Positions 8,935 through 19,400 of a DNA stretch of 64,000 bases are shown piece after piece. The notes under the pieces are model-generated. The model ran no database searches, was not told where the DNA came from, and worked only from the letters and a program-made list of their open reading frames with translations. Source of the DNA: Pararhizobium qamdonense (GTDB lineage: Bacteria; Pseudomonadota; Alphaproteobacteria; Rhizobiales; Rhizobiaceae); the NCBI RefSeq assembly GCF_029277445.1, contig NZ_CP119566.1, positions 4,032,001 through 4,096,000 on the forward strand, written 5' to 3'. The translations under genes were made by a program, and so were the position numbers. Position 1 is the first letter of the stretch; every line of letters starts with the position of its first letter.

Positions 8935-9108
8935 GAAGTTTCTCCGTTTGCCGCAGACTAGCGGCGTAGGCTTTTGCGAGGCTTGCCCGCGGCCCTTTGA
9001 CATCGGCTCCGGTTTTCGGCTTTTCACGGCGCCGGTGGCTTGGTAAGCAGCGTGCTGATGCGGTCTTGCGATGCGCGCAAGCCGCCAGGAAGACATCCGG
9101 AGACCAGC

Positions 9109-9414
9109 ATGCACAAACGTCCGGCAGACTGCACATCGATGAGCGAGATCCGCGTCGAGATCGACCGGATCGACCAGGCATTGATGGCGCTCTTTCAGGA
9201 ACGCTGGGGCTATATCGGCCGCGCGGCCGAGATCAAGAAACCGGCAGGGCTGAAGGCCGACATCCCCTCGCGCGTCGATGAAGTCCGGCTGAATGCCCGC
9301 CGGAGCGCGGAGGCGGCGGGGCTGGATCCGGATTTCTACGAGGAGATCTGGGCGCGGCTGATCCGGCATTCGATCGCGCACGAGCAGGATATTCTCGGCG
9401 AAAGCGGAAAATAG
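9109..9414 (+). CDS. Chorismate mutase-type (AroQ fold) protein
   Basis: A 101-residue protein of the all-helical AroQ/PchB fold, which converts chorismate to prephenate or removes pyruvate from isochorismate. VEIDRIDQALMALFQERW is the first long helix with the active-site Arg, AAEIKK carries the Lys, RVDEVRLNARR follows, and IRHSIAHEQDIL is the third helix. The position equivalent to E. coli Gln88 appears to be Glu. GGAG precedes the ATG at 9109; a longer ORF start at 9040 is less likely. It is the only plus-strand gene between two minus-strand sugar operons, which is odd, and no other aromatic-pathway gene is nearby. Confidence 0.82.
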   Translation: MHKRPADCTSMSEIRVEIDRIDQALMALFQERWGYIGRAAEIKKPAGLKADIPSRVDEVRLNARRSAEAAGLDPDFYEEIWARLIRHSIAHEQDILGESGK

Positions 9415-9506
9415 CCGCGCTCAACCGGTCTCGACGTTGGCCGCGTCGGCCTTCTTGACCGGCATTTCGGCAACGACATCGGGCAAAACGGCATGGGTGC
9501 TGTCTG

Positions 9507-10736
9507 CTACGGGTGCACCGTCAGGTCCGGCACTGCGGTCACGAACTTGCCACCCCAATCGCTGATATACGAAAGTTGCTGCCTGATTTCGGCCTGAAGG
9601 TTCCATGGCAGTATCACCACTCTTTCCGGTTTTTCAGCTTTGAGAAATTCTTCCGTAACGATCGGAATGCGGCTTCCGGGCAGCAGGAAGCCCTGCTTGG
9701 CCGGGTTCTTGTCGACGACGAAAGCAAGCAGATCGGGTTTGACGCCGGAGAAATTGATCAGCGTATTGCCCTTGGCGGCTGCGCCATAGGCTGCGACTTT
9801 CAGGCCCTTTTGCCGGCTCTCGATCAGGAATGTCAGGAAGCCGTCGCGCACGGTTTGCGCCGCCGCCTGGAAGCCGGTGTAGAAGGCATCGTCCAGCATG
9901 CCCGCCGCCTGCTCCTCAGCCAGCGTGGCCGCGACCGATGCCGTCACGATGTGGCTGCCGGTATCGCTGCGCTGCGCAAACACCCGCAGGCTGCCGCCAT
10001 GCCATGGCGTCGTCTCGACATCGAAGACGGACAAGCCGTTCGCCTCGAAAACGCGGTTGACCGCTGTCAGCGACAGGTAGGAATAGTGTTCGTGATAGGC
10101 GGTATCGAACTGAGCCTCGCGTACCATGTTGAGCAGGTGCGGAAACTCGAACGTGGCGACCCCGTTTTCCTTCAACAGCCGCGCAAAGCCAGCGACGAAA
10201 TCGTTGATATCGGGCACATGCGCCAGCACGTTGTTGGCGGCCGTCAGATCAGCGGAACGGCCTTCCGCAGCCAGCCTTTCGCCAAGTTCGGCACCGAAAA
10301 ATTCCTCGACAATCTCGATACCCTTTGCGCGCGCCGCCGCCGCCGTGCTTGCCGTCGGCTCGATGCCCAGGCAGCCGATGCCGCGCGCCTGCGCATATTG
10401 CAGCAGATAGCCGTCATTGGCGGCGACCTCGACGATATGGGAGGTCCCGTTCAGGCCGAAACGAGCCTGCATATCGGCGACATAACGTTTGGCATGATCA
10501 AGCCAGGAGGTGGAAAACGAGCTGAAATAGGCATAGCTTGAGGAAAAGAACGTTTCGCGATCGGCAAAATCCTCGGTCTGCACTAGGCGGCATTCCCGGC
10601 AGCAGCGGATCACCAGCGGATACCAGAGTTCCGGCAGATGGCGCGCATCGGCATTGACATAGGAATTGGACGGCGGCGCGGTGCCGAGATCCAGGAAGGG
10701 CACCATATGCGCTGATCCGCAGTGGCGGCATTTCAT
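9507..10736 (-). CDS. Zinc-binding SAM-dependent sugar C-methyltransferase
   Basis: A 409-residue protein with the three-part layout of nucleotide-sugar C-methyltransferases (TylC3 type). An N-terminal zinc domain has Cys3, Cys6, Cys46 and Cys49. The SAM domain has VEVAANDGYLL at about 102-112. The C-terminal domain contains AAYGAAAKGNTLINF. The family active-site histidine region YHEHYSYLS is present. These enzymes put a methyl group on a carbon next to the keto group of a 4-keto-6-deoxysugar nucleotide. Its ATG overlaps the stop of the epimerase gene (ATGA). With rfbF and rfbG upstream, the likely product is a C-methyl CDP-6-deoxyhexose. Confidence 0.88.
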   Translation of the reverse strand: MKCRHCGSAHMVPFLDLGTAPPSNSYVNADARHLPELWYPLVIRCCRECRLVQTEDFADRETFFSSSYAYFSSFSTSWLDHAKRYVADMQARFGLNGTSHIVEVAANDGYLLQYAQARGIGCLGIEPTASTAAAARAKGIEIVEEFFGAELGERLAAEGRSADLTAANNVLAHVPDINDFVAGFARLLKENGVATFEFPHLLNMVREAQFDTAYHEHYSYLSLTAVNRVFEANGLSVFDVETTPWHGGSLRVFAQRSDTGSHIVTASVAATLAEEQAAGMLDDAFYTGFQAAAQTVRDGFLTFLIESRQKGLKVAAYGAAAKGNTLINFSGVKPDLLAFVVDKNPAKQGFLLPGSRIPIVTEEFLKAEKPERVVILPWNLQAEIRQQLSYISDWGGKFVTAVPDLTVHP

Positions 10737-11296
10737 GCGGCGATCCCCCGATAATCCGGTGATAGCAGCGGGTGCGCCTGATCGCGCGGCGACAGGTTAA
10801 CAACCGGCAGCGGCCAGCCGATGCCAAGTGCGGGGTCCTGCGGATTGAGACCGCTCTCGGACGCCGCCGCATAGGGCTTGGAATGGGCATAGATCATGCG
10901 CACATCATCAGTCAGCGCCTGGAACCCATGCGCGAAACCTTCGGGGATCAGCAGCGAGCAGGCATTGTCTTCCGACAGTTCGACGGCGAAATGCTGAAGG
11001 AATGTCGGCGATTGTGTCCGGATATCGACGGCGATATCGAGCACACGGCCTCGCGTACAGGTGACGAGCTTGATCTCGGCATAAGGTGGGTGCTGGAAGT
11101 GCATGCCGCGAACCGTGCCCTTGTGGCGCGTACCGGTTTCGTTGAGCTGGGCGATGTGCCCCTGCCAGCCGAAGGGAACAAGATCCTCTTCGCAAAACAG
11201 CCGCGACAGGAAACCCCGGTCGTCCGACAGGGTTTTGCGGCTGATGACGGCAAGCCCCTCAAGTGGCGTGACATGCGCCGTGAACCGCGCGCTCAT
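10733..11296 (-). CDS. dTDP-4-dehydrorhamnose 3,5-epimerase family protein
   Basis: A 187-residue RmlC-like cupin. GTVRGMHFQHPP (about residues 60-71) holds the catalytic His, and YAHSKPYAAASESGLNPQDP is the usual C-terminal signature with the tyrosine and DP. It would epimerise C3 and/or C5 of a 4-keto-6-deoxyhexose nucleotide, here probably CDP-linked given rfbF/rfbG. The longer ORF to 11404 is rejected because the ATG at 11296 overlaps the rfbG stop as ATGA. It is third in the coupled four-gene operon. Confidence 0.9.
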   Translation of the reverse strand: MSARFTAHVTPLEGLAVISRKTLSDDRGFLSRLFCEEDLVPFGWQGHIAQLNETGTRHKGTVRGMHFQHPPYAEIKLVTCTRGRVLDIAVDIRTQSPTFLQHFAVELSEDNACSLLIPEGFAHGFQALTDDVRMIYAHSKPYAAASESGLNPQDPALGIGWPLPVVNLSPRDQAHPLLSPDYRGIAA

Positions 11297-12378
11297 CCGG
11301 CCGCCCGCAAAGGTTCGTTCCGGACGGTAAGCCCGGCAAAATCGCGGATGTCGGCAAGGCACAAATCCAGTGCCGCCTGCCCCTCGCCTTGCGATCTGTA
11401 CCATTCCATGGTCCGCTTGACGGTTTCAGCGAGCCGCCAGCGCGGCTGGTAGCCGAGATCGGCGCGCGCCTTGGCGCTGTCGAGCACCAGATAACCGGCT
11501 TCATGGGGCCCGTCCGTCCCGTCGCCCAGCACCATCGCGCCGCCACCGAAATGCCGTTCCGCCATTTTCAGGACCGCGCCGACGGAGGCCGCTTCGCCGT
11601 GATCCGGGCCGAAATTGTAGCTCTCAACGCCATCTGGCGCCTGCCACAGGCGCTCGGCCAATCCCATATAGCCGCCGAGCGGCTCAAGCACGTGCTGCCA
11701 GGGGCGCACGGCGCGCGGGCGGCGGACCTGCAAGATGGCGCCGTCCTGCCAGGCCCGCACCGCATCGGGGATGAGCCGGTCCTGCGCCCAGTCGCCGCCG
11801 CCGATGACATTGCCGGCGCGTGCCGTGGCAAGGCCGATCCTGCGGGGTGCAAAGAACGAGGCGCGGTAGCTTGCCGCGACGATTTCCGCTGCCGCCTTGC
11901 TGGCGCTATAGGGATCATGGCCGCCGAGCGGATCGCTCTCCATGAAGGCAAGGCCGTTCTCGGCATTGTGGTAGACCTTATCGGTGGTCACCACGACGAT
12001 CGAGCGCACATCCTCCGAGACCCGCAGGGCGTCGAGCAGATTGGCCGTGCCGATGACGTTGATATCGTAGGTCTCGGCCGGATTGCGATAACCGGCGCGC
12101 ACAAGCGCCTGGGCTGCCAGATGGAAGACGATCTGCGGCTTGGTTTTCAGCACATGATGCGTCACGGCATCGCGGTCGCGGATATCGATAATGCCGGGGC
12201 CGTCCATGCCGCCGCCGAGCAGACGATGCAGCGACGGCTCGGTCTGCGGCGCAAGCGACAGGCCCGATACGTCGGCGCCCAGTTCGCGCAGCCAGAGTGC
12301 AAGCCAACTGCCCTTGAAGCCGGTATGGCCGGTCACCAGAACTCTTTTGCCGCGCCAGAATTCGTTCATCATCGTCAT
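11293..12378 (-). CDS. rfbG: CDP-glucose 4,6-dehydratase
   Basis: A 361-residue short-chain dehydrogenase-type enzyme converting CDP-glucose to CDP-4-keto-6-deoxyglucose. TGHTGFKGSWLALWL (from about residue 16) is the hallmark of this family, rather than the TGxxGFIG of the dTDP enzymes. DPYSASKAAAE holds the catalytic Tyr-Lys pair and GNVIGGGDW is also typical. The start at 12378 shares one base with the rfbF stop (TGATG), so translation is coupled; earlier in-frame starts lie inside rfbF. It is the committed step of the CDP-deoxysugar branch. Confidence 0.93.
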   Translation of the reverse strand: MTMMNEFWRGKRVLVTGHTGFKGSWLALWLRELGADVSGLSLAPQTEPSLHRLLGGGMDGPGIIDIRDRDAVTHHVLKTKPQIVFHLAAQALVRAGYRNPAETYDINVIGTANLLDALRVSEDVRSIVVVTTDKVYHNAENGLAFMESDPLGGHDPYSASKAAAEIVAASYRASFFAPRRIGLATARAGNVIGGGDWAQDRLIPDAVRAWQDGAILQVRRPRAVRPWQHVLEPLGGYMGLAERLWQAPDGVESYNFGPDHGEAASVGAVLKMAERHFGGGAMVLGDGTDGPHEAGYLVLDSAKARADLGYQPRWRLAETVKRTMEWYRSQGEGQAALDLCLADIRDFAGLTVRNEPLRAAG

Positions 12379-13148
12379 CACCAGGTTTTCCAGGGTGGGG
12401 CGCCGCTCTGCCACAGGTTTTCAAGATGGTTCTTGTCGCGCAGGGTATCCATCGGCTGCCAGAAGCCTTCATGGAAATAAGCCTGCAACTCGCCGTCTCT
12501 GGCCAGTCCCATCAGGGGATCCCCTTCCCAGCTTGAATGATCCGCCTCGATCCGGTCGATGACGCGGGGTGACAACACGAAGAAGCCGCCATTGATGAAG
12601 CCGCCTTCGCCTTCGGGCTTTTCGATAAAGCCCTGGACTTCGGTGCCTTCGAGCTGCAGGGCGCCGTAGCGCGCCGGGGGGCGAACGGCGGTCACCGTGG
12701 CCTGTTTTCCATGGCTCTTGTGGAAGGCGATGGTCTTGCCGATATCGACATTGCCGACACCGTCGCCATAGGTGAAGCAGAAAGCGTCGTCATCCCTCAG
12801 GTAGGACGCGACCCGCTTCAACCGGCCGCCCGTCATCGAGTTTTCGCCGGTATCGACCAGCGTCACCCGCCAGTTTTCCGCACTCTGGCGATGAAATTCG
12901 ATCGAGTTCTGCGACAGGTCGAAGGTGATGTCCGACATGTGCAGGCCGTAATTGGCGAAATATTCCTTGATCACATAGCCTTTGAAACCGCAGCAGATGA
13001 TAAAGTCACGCACGCCATGGGCGTAGTAGAGCTTCATGATATGCCACAGGATCGGCCGGCCGCCGATCTCGATCATCGGCTTTGGCTTCAGATGCGTTTC
13101 TTCGGCAATGCGCGACCCCAGGCCGCCGGCGAGAATGACAGCTTTCAT
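12378..13148 (-). CDS. rfbF: Glucose-1-phosphate cytidylyltransferase
   Basis: A 256-residue nucleotidyltransferase making CDP-glucose from glucose-1-phosphate and CTP. The N-terminus [18 protein letters not shown] has the LxGGxGSR loop, [16 protein letters not shown] the PKPM motif, and [13 protein letters not shown] the metal-binding Asp. Length matches the family. GGAGG sits ahead of the ATG. It is the first gene of the operon rfbF-rfbG-epimerase-C-methyltransferase. The 271-base spacer up to galE must hold its promoter, but I see no clear consensus there. Confidence 0.95.
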   Translation of the reverse strand: MKAVILAGGLGSRIAEETHLKPKPMIEIGGRPILWHIMKLYYAHGVRDFIICCGFKGYVIKEYFANYGLHMSDITFDLSQNSIEFHRQSAENWRVTLVDTGENSMTGGRLKRVASYLRDDDAFCFTYGDGVGNVDIGKTIAFHKSHGKQATVTAVRPPARYGALQLEGTEVQGFIEKPEGEGGFINGGFFVLSPRVIDRIEADHSSWEGDPLMGLARDGELQAYFHEGFWQPMDTLRDKNHLENLWQSGAPPWKTW

Positions 13149-13419
13149 CCGCCCCTCCGCTTAAACGCCAAGACGATCGCAGGCGGAACCGGCGATGGCT
13201 GGGCGGGAGGGAGAAAAATTGCTGTTTGCGAGCGGCCGGACAGACTGGAGACGAAGCGCCACCTTTGACTGCAGAGCCCCAGGCCTTGCCGTCATAGGGT
13301 TTTTCAAGCGCAAAAGCTCCATCATGCTCCGGGTCCAGTCAGCCTATTCTGACCGGTACCCTAGAGCGTGAAGCTGTCGTCAAACTGGAGCGGCTAAACG
13401 TGTTGCTAATAGGCTGATA

Positions 13420-14412
13420 TCAATAGGAATTCTTGCGCATCAGATGCAATTCCCAGTCCAGCGCACTGCGGATGATGCCGTTCAGGTCGTCATATTGCGG
13501 CACCCAGCCAAGCTCCTGCTTGGCCAAGGCCGGATTGGCGACGATCATGGCGGGATCACCGGCGCGGCGCGGCGAGAAGGTGACGGGGAAATCCTGCCCA
13601 TGCACCTTGCGCACCGCATCGAGCACTTCGAGCACCGAGAAGCCATGACCGTAACCGCAATTGGCCGCCAGCGAACCACCACCGGCGCGCATGCGCTGCA
13701 GCGCCTTCAGATGCGCCTGAACCAGATCCCAGACATGGATATAATCGCGCACACAGGTTCCGTCCGGTGTCGGGTAATCGGTGCCAAAGACGCTCATCGA
13801 GTCCCGTTTGCCGAGTGCGGTTGCGCAGGCAACCTTGATCAGATGCGTGGCAAGCGCCGACGACTGGCCGCTGCGGCCCTTCGGATCGGCACCGGCGACG
13901 TTGAAATAGCGCAGGGCCGTATAGGTGAAGGCATGAGCGGCGGCCGTATCGCGCAGCATGATCTCGGTCATCAGCTTCGACGACCCATAGGGCGATTCCG
14001 GCTTGAGGTTGACGCTTTCGGTCACCGGTTCCAGCACATCCGGCGTGCCATAGACGGCTGCGGTCGAGGAAAATACGAAATAGGGAATACCGGCTTCGAC
14101 GGCGCTGGCGATCAGGCTGCGCGATTTGACCGTGTTGTTCTCGTAATAGCCGAGCGGATCGGCCACCGATTCCGGCACGACGATCGAGCCGGCGAAATGA
14201 ATGATCGAATCGATTTCATTGTCGGCAAAGATCTGCTGCATCAGCGCCGTGTCGGCAATATCGCCTTCATAGAAACGGGCCTCAGGCGCGATTGCCCAGC
14301 GAAAGCCGGTCGAGAGGCGATCGATGACGACAACCTGTTCGCCGGCATCGAGCAATGCCCAGACCATGTGGCTGCCGATATAACCGCCGCCGCCCGTTAC
14401 CAATACTGCCAT
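13420..14412 (-). CDS. galE: UDP-glucose 4-epimerase
   Basis: A 330-residue extended SDR enzyme interconverting UDP-glucose and UDP-galactose (ExoB in rhizobia). TGGGGYIGSHM (from about residue 6) binds NAD, SSTAAVYG is present and YGSSK holds the catalytic Tyr/Lys pair; RYFNVAGADP and the CVRDYIHVWDL block are characteristic. AGGAG precedes the ATG. It stands alone, separated from rfbF by 271 bases, but supplies UDP-galactose for the same kind of surface polysaccharide. GalE is clear; whether it is the main ExoB copy is not. Confidence 0.94.
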   Translation of the reverse strand: MAVLVTGGGGYIGSHMVWALLDAGEQVVVIDRLSTGFRWAIAPEARFYEGDIADTALMQQIFADNEIDSIIHFAGSIVVPESVADPLGYYENNTVKSRSLIASAVEAGIPYFVFSSTAAVYGTPDVLEPVTESVNLKPESPYGSSKLMTEIMLRDTAAAHAFTYTALRYFNVAGADPKGRSGQSSALATHLIKVACATALGKRDSMSVFGTDYPTPDGTCVRDYIHVWDLVQAHLKALQRMRAGGGSLAANCGYGHGFSVLEVLDAVRKVHGQDFPVTFSPRRAGDPAMIVANPALAKQELGWVPQYDDLNGIIRSALDWELHLMRKNSY

Positions 14413-14507
14413 TGCCTGCTCCTGCGCTGTTCAAGTGAGCGGGATAAAACCCGTTCGCGGCGCGATTCACAAGGGTTATGTGCAGGAACTGATTGCGGGG
14501 CCAAGGA

Positions 14508-15674
14508 TCAGAGCGCGGCGATATAGCCTGCCAGCCGTTCTGCGGCGATGGCGATCTGCTTGGGATCGCGCAGGAAACAGGCGCGCATGAACAGCGATCC
14601 GCCCTCGCCGAAGGCCGTCCCCGGCGCCAGGCCAACGCCGGTCTTATCGACAATATCGAGCGCTGCGCGGCGCGCATCGGTGACGCCATCGATCTTCAGG
14701 AAGGCATAGATCGCGCCATCGGGCTTTAGCGTCTGCACCCGGTTGGTGGCGATCAGCGCATCGCACAGGATTTCACGCGAGCGCGCTGCCTTGGCGACGT
14801 TTTCGGCAACGAACGCATCGCCCTGGTCCAGCGCCGCCACGGCACCCGCCTGGATGAACTGCGCCACGCCCGAGGTCGAATATTGAATGAGATTTTCCAG
14901 CACCTGGCCGATCGCCGGCGGTGCCACGATCCAGCCCGCCCGCCAGCCGGTCATCGACCAGTTCTTCGAAAACGAATTGACGAACAGGATGCGCTCGTCG
15001 TCTTCCATCACGTCGAGGAAGGATGGCGCGCGATCACCAGTGTAGGAATAGAGCGCGTAGATCTCGTCGGCCATGATCCACAGGCCATGTCTACGGGCGA
15101 GCGCCAGAATGGCCCGCAAATCTTCCTGTGTGGCCGTCCAGCCGGTCGGGTTGGAGGGCGTGTTGACGAACAGCGCCTTGGTTTTTCCGGTGATCGCCGC
15201 TTCCAGCCTGCCGATGTCGAGCTGCCATTTGCCGTCTTCGAAGCTCAGCGGCACCGCAACTGCGCGCACGCCGGACAGTTCGGCGCTGGCGGCAAAATTC
15301 GGCCAGGCCGGTGTCAGGAAGACCATCTCGTCGCCCGGCGAAGTCACCGCTTCAATGGCGAGCTTGATCGACTGCATGCCCGAACCGGTGACGTAGAAAT
15401 TGTCGGACGACAGGGTTTTGGAAAAATGGCGCTGGTAATAGCGCGACAGCGCCTCGCGCAGGGCCGGGATGCCGCGCTGCCAGGTATAGAAGGTCTCGCC
15501 GGCCTTCAACGAATCCTGGGCTGCCTGCGAGATGAAATCCGGTGTCGGCAGGTCCCCCTCGCCGACCCAGAGCGGAATGAGCCCATCGCGCCCACGTGCA
15601 TAATTGACCAGTTCGACGATGCCGCTTTCCGGAGCGGACAGGGATCGAGGGCTGAGGCTGGCAAGTATGGTCAT
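14508..15674 (-). CDS. PLP-dependent aminotransferase, class I/II
   Basis: A 388-residue fold-type I aminotransferase of the aspartate aminotransferase superfamily. NTPSNPTG (171-178), MADEIYALY with Asp203, and SFSKNWSMTGWR with the PLP lysine (Lys237) are intact, and FMRACFLR holds the carboxylate-binding Arg. AGGAG precedes the ATG. The substrate is not evident. The gene lies alone between galE and mscL on the minus strand and has no clear tie to the sugar cluster. Confidence 0.9.
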   Translation of the reverse strand: MTILASLSPRSLSAPESGIVELVNYARGRDGLIPLWVGEGDLPTPDFISQAAQDSLKAGETFYTWQRGIPALREALSRYYQRHFSKTLSSDNFYVTGSGMQSIKLAIEAVTSPGDEMVFLTPAWPNFAASAELSGVRAVAVPLSFEDGKWQLDIGRLEAAITGKTKALFVNTPSNPTGWTATQEDLRAILALARRHGLWIMADEIYALYSYTGDRAPSFLDVMEDDERILFVNSFSKNWSMTGWRAGWIVAPPAIGQVLENLIQYSTSGVAQFIQAGAVAALDQGDAFVAENVAKAARSREILCDALIATNRVQTLKPDGAIYAFLKIDGVTDARRAALDIVDKTGVGLAPGTAFGEGGSLFMRACFLRDPKQIAIAAERLAGYIAAL

Positions 15675-15797
15675 CGGCGGGCTCCTGTTGGCCCGCCGCT
15701 TCTAGCTGTTTTTCACATCACGATCACGCGATATTCGGTGACGGATTTATCGATTCTGGTGATGTATCGAACCCGCCTGAAGACCGCGCAACGCGTC

Positions 15798-16226
15798 CTA
15801 TACGCGCTGCGTTTTCAGCAGGTCGCGGATTTCGGTGAGGAGCTGGACGTCCACCGGCGGCGGTGCTGCCGGCTCTTCGTTCTTCTGCTTTTCGAGAGAA
15901 GCACGCATCCTGTTGACGGCCTTGACCAGCAGGAAAATGATCCAGGCGAGAATGAGGAAGTTCAGCACCACGGTCAGGAAGTTGCCATAGGCAAAGACAG
16001 CGCCCTGCTCGCGCGCGGCGGCAAGCGATGTCGCGGTCACGGTGCTGGAGAGCGGGATGAAGAAATTGGAAAAATCGATGCTGCCGATGATCGCGCCGAC
16101 GATCGGCATGATGATGTCATTGACCAGCGAATTGACGATCAGCGTGAAAGCTCCGCCGATGATGATACCGACGGCAAGGTCCATGACATTGCCGCGGGCA
16201 ATAAATGCCTTGAATTCATTTATCAT
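15798..16226 (-). CDS. mscL: Large-conductance mechanosensitive channel
   Basis: A 142-residue inner-membrane channel that opens under membrane tension to release solutes during hypo-osmotic shock. [24 protein letters not shown] is the conserved N-terminal amphipathic helix and TM1, [20 protein letters not shown] is TM2, and the C-terminus ends in the usual cytoplasmic helical bundle. AAGGAG lies ahead of the ATG. It is monocistronic. Confidence 0.97.
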   Translation of the reverse strand: MINEFKAFIARGNVMDLAVGIIIGGAFTLIVNSLVNDIIMPIVGAIIGSIDFSNFFIPLSSTVTATSLAAAREQGAVFAYGNFLTVVLNFLILAWIIFLLVKAVNRMRASLEKQKNEEPAAPPPVDVQLLTEIRDLLKTQRV

Positions 16227-16466
16227 TACTCTCTCCTTGTCTTTGGCCTTAAACCAGCTGTGTCAGCCTGTTCTGACGCAACCGGGTACAAACCGGATGC
16301 TAGCCGAAATCGAAATCATGTAAATCATGCGATCAAAAATAGCGTGGCGTGGCCTATCACGATTCGATGCGGAAAGAGCCGCCGTTTCTTTGACTTAAGG
16401 CTTAGGCGGACCCGATTTTCTTCCCCCTCGTCTTGTCCTATGCTTCACACGGGAGAAGGAGGAGAC

Positions 16467-19400
16467 ATGCTCTCGGGCTCGATCATTTTCGCTGCCGCCT
16501 TCGGCTACCTGCTGCTGCTGTTTGCAGTGGCAAGTTATGGCGATCGCAAGGCCTGGAAGGCCGCACCTGCCGGCAAGGGCAGGCCGCTGGTCTATGCCTT
16601 GAGCCTGGCGATCTATTGCACGTCCTGGACCTATTTCGGAGGCGTCGGGCTTGCCGCCGAGCGCGGCCTCGAATTTACCGGCATCTATATCGGCCCGATC
16701 CTGATGTTCACCATCGGCCTGCCGGTGATCCGCCGCATCATCGCGCTTGCCAAGGCCGAGAAGCTCACATCCGTTGCCGATTTCATCGCCGCGCGCTACG
16801 GCAAGAACCCGATGGTTGCGGCCATCGTCGCGCTGATCTCGCTGGTCGGCGCCATCCCCTATATCGCATTGCAGCTGAAGGCGGTCTCCAGCTCGGTCTC
16901 GGCACTGGTCGATACCAGCGGCTACGGCATCGGTTCGGGGCAGGACTTCATCGACCTGCCGCTCCTGGTGACGCTTTTCCTCGCCTGCTTCGCCATCGTT
17001 TTCGGCACGCGCCATACCGACGCGACCGAACATCAGGACGGACTGATCCTGGCGATTGCGATGGAATCGGTGGTGAAGCTGCTCGCTTTGGTCACGGCCG
17101 GGATCTACGTGGTCTTCTTCCTGTTCGACGGTCCAAGTGACTTGTGGGCCAAGGCTCTGGCCAACCAGCAGGTGATGACGGCACTGCACTACCAGACGCC
17201 GCTGCCGCGCTGGATCCTGCTCGTCGTCCTGTCCGCCTTTGCCATCATCATGCTGCCGCGCCAGTTCCATGTAACGGTGGTGGAAAACCGGACGGAAAAG
17301 GACCTGCGCACCGCAGGCATCCTGTTTCCGATCTACCTTGTTGCCATCAACCTGTTCGTGCTGCCCGTCGCGATTGCCGGCGTGCTGACCTTTGCCGGTA
17401 CCGGCGATGCCGATCTCTACCTGCTGACGCTGCCGCTGGCGGCAGATATTCCGGTGCTCACCATGATCACCTTCATCGGCGGGTTTTCCGCAGCCACGGC
17501 CATGGTCATCGTCGCATCGGTCGCGCTGTCGATCATGATTTCCAACGACATCATCATGCCAGTATTCCTGCGGCGCAACCTGATGGGCCGCGGCGGCTCG
17601 CAGGATGTGGCGGGTACCCTGCTCAATGTCCGGCGCACGGCGATTTTCGTGGTGCTGCTACTGGGTTACGCCTATTACCGCTCCGCCGACATGAGTGCGG
17701 GTCTTGCCTCGCTTGGCCTGCTTGCTTTCGCCGCCATCTCGCAGATGGCGCCGGCATTGTTCGGCGGTCTTGTCTGGCGCCAGGCCAATGCCCGCGGCGC
17801 CATCGCCGGGATGACGCTCGGATTTTTTGTCTGGGCCTATCTCCTGTTTCTGCCCAGCCTCGGCGGACCGGACAATTCGCATGTCGCGGCAACCGTTCTC
17901 GGCTTTCTCTTCCCCTTCACCACCCTGTTTTCCGGCGCCGACGCCGATCCGCTGGTCAATGCCTCGGCGCTCAGCCTGCTGGTCAACGTGATCGCCTATG
18001 TCGTTGGCTCGCTGACGCGCGCCCCAAAGCCGCTGGAGCGGCTGCAGGCAGGCGTGTTCATCCGCCGCAAATCGCGCAGCGAAAAAGCCTTTCGCGGGCG
18101 CAAGACCAAGATCACCGTGCTGGATCTGAAGACCACCATCGCCCGCTATCTCGGCCAGGAACGGATGCAGCGCTCCTTCCAGACCTATGAGCGCCAGACG
18201 GGCCGCTGGCTGGAGGATCATCTGCCGGCCGATATGGGGCTGATCCATTTTTCCGAACAGCTGCTCGGCAGCGCCATCGGCTCCTCGTCCGCCCGGCTCG
18301 TTCTGTCGCTCGTGCTGCAGCGGCTGGACGACACCTCGTCGGACACGGCCTGGCTGCTCGATCAGGCATCTGAAGCGCTGCAATACAATCAGGACATGCT
18401 GCAGACCGCACTCTCGCAGATGGACCAGGGCATCGCCGTCTTCGACAGTTCCAACAACCTGATCATCTGGAACCGCCGGTTCCGCCAGCTGCTCGACCTG
18501 CCGGAAAGCGCCGGACAGGTCGGCTTTCCGCTCGCAGACATCGTTTCGATGCTGACCCAGCGCGGCGATATCCGCAAGGATGACGGCAAGCGGCTGATTG
18601 CCAATTTCCTGACGCTCGACAAACCCTTCCTGCTCGAGCTGTCAGGCGGCGCCCGCATCATCGAGGTGCGCACCAATGCCATGCCCGACAAGGGCATCGT
18701 CACCACCTATACCGACATTACCCAGCGCGTGGCCGCCGACATGGCGCTGAAGCAGGCAAACGAGACGCTGGAACTGCGCGTTGCCGAGCGCACGGGAGAA
18801 CTCACCCGCGTCAACAAGGAAGTCGCCGAGGCGCGCGCCGCTGCCGAAGAGGCCAATATCGGCAAGACGCGCTTCTTTGCCGCTGCCGGTCACGATATCC
18901 TGCAGCCGCTGAATGCGGCCCGCCTCTACTCGTCGTCGCTGGTGGAACGTCTCGGCGAATCGGAAAACAGCGCGCTGGTGCAGAATATCGATTCCTCGCT
19001 GGAATCGGTGGAGACCATCCTCGGGGCCGTTCTCGATATTTCGCGGCTCGATACCGGCGCCATGAAGCCGCGCCTGCAATCGGTGCCGCTCAACGACCTC
19101 TTGCGGCGGATCGAGACCGATTTTGCGCCGGTTGCCCGCGCCGCCAAGCTCAAGCTCACCGTCATGCCGACATCGCTCACCGTGCGCACCGACCCCAACC
19201 TGTTACGCCGCCTGGTGCAGAACCTCGTTTCCAACGCGATCAAATATACGCTGGCGGGCAAGATTCTCGTCGGCGTGCGGCGCGAAAACGGCAATGCGGT
19301 CATCCAGGTGCTCGATTCCGGCATCGGCATCCCCGCGTCCAAGTTCCGCACCGTCTTCAAGGAGTTCGCCCGCCTCGACGAGGGCGCCAAGACCGCCTCC

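Noticed and set aside
7717..9381. 554-codon glycosyltransferase with N-terminal extension
   Set aside because: The first 149 codons overlap the opposite-strand chorismate mutase gene and lack any GT features; the ATG at 8934 fits the family.
14883..16466. Upstream extension of the sensor kinase frame to over 1690 codons
   Set aside because: It runs antisense through the aminotransferase and mscL genes; the family N-terminus and strong ribosome site fix the start at 16467.
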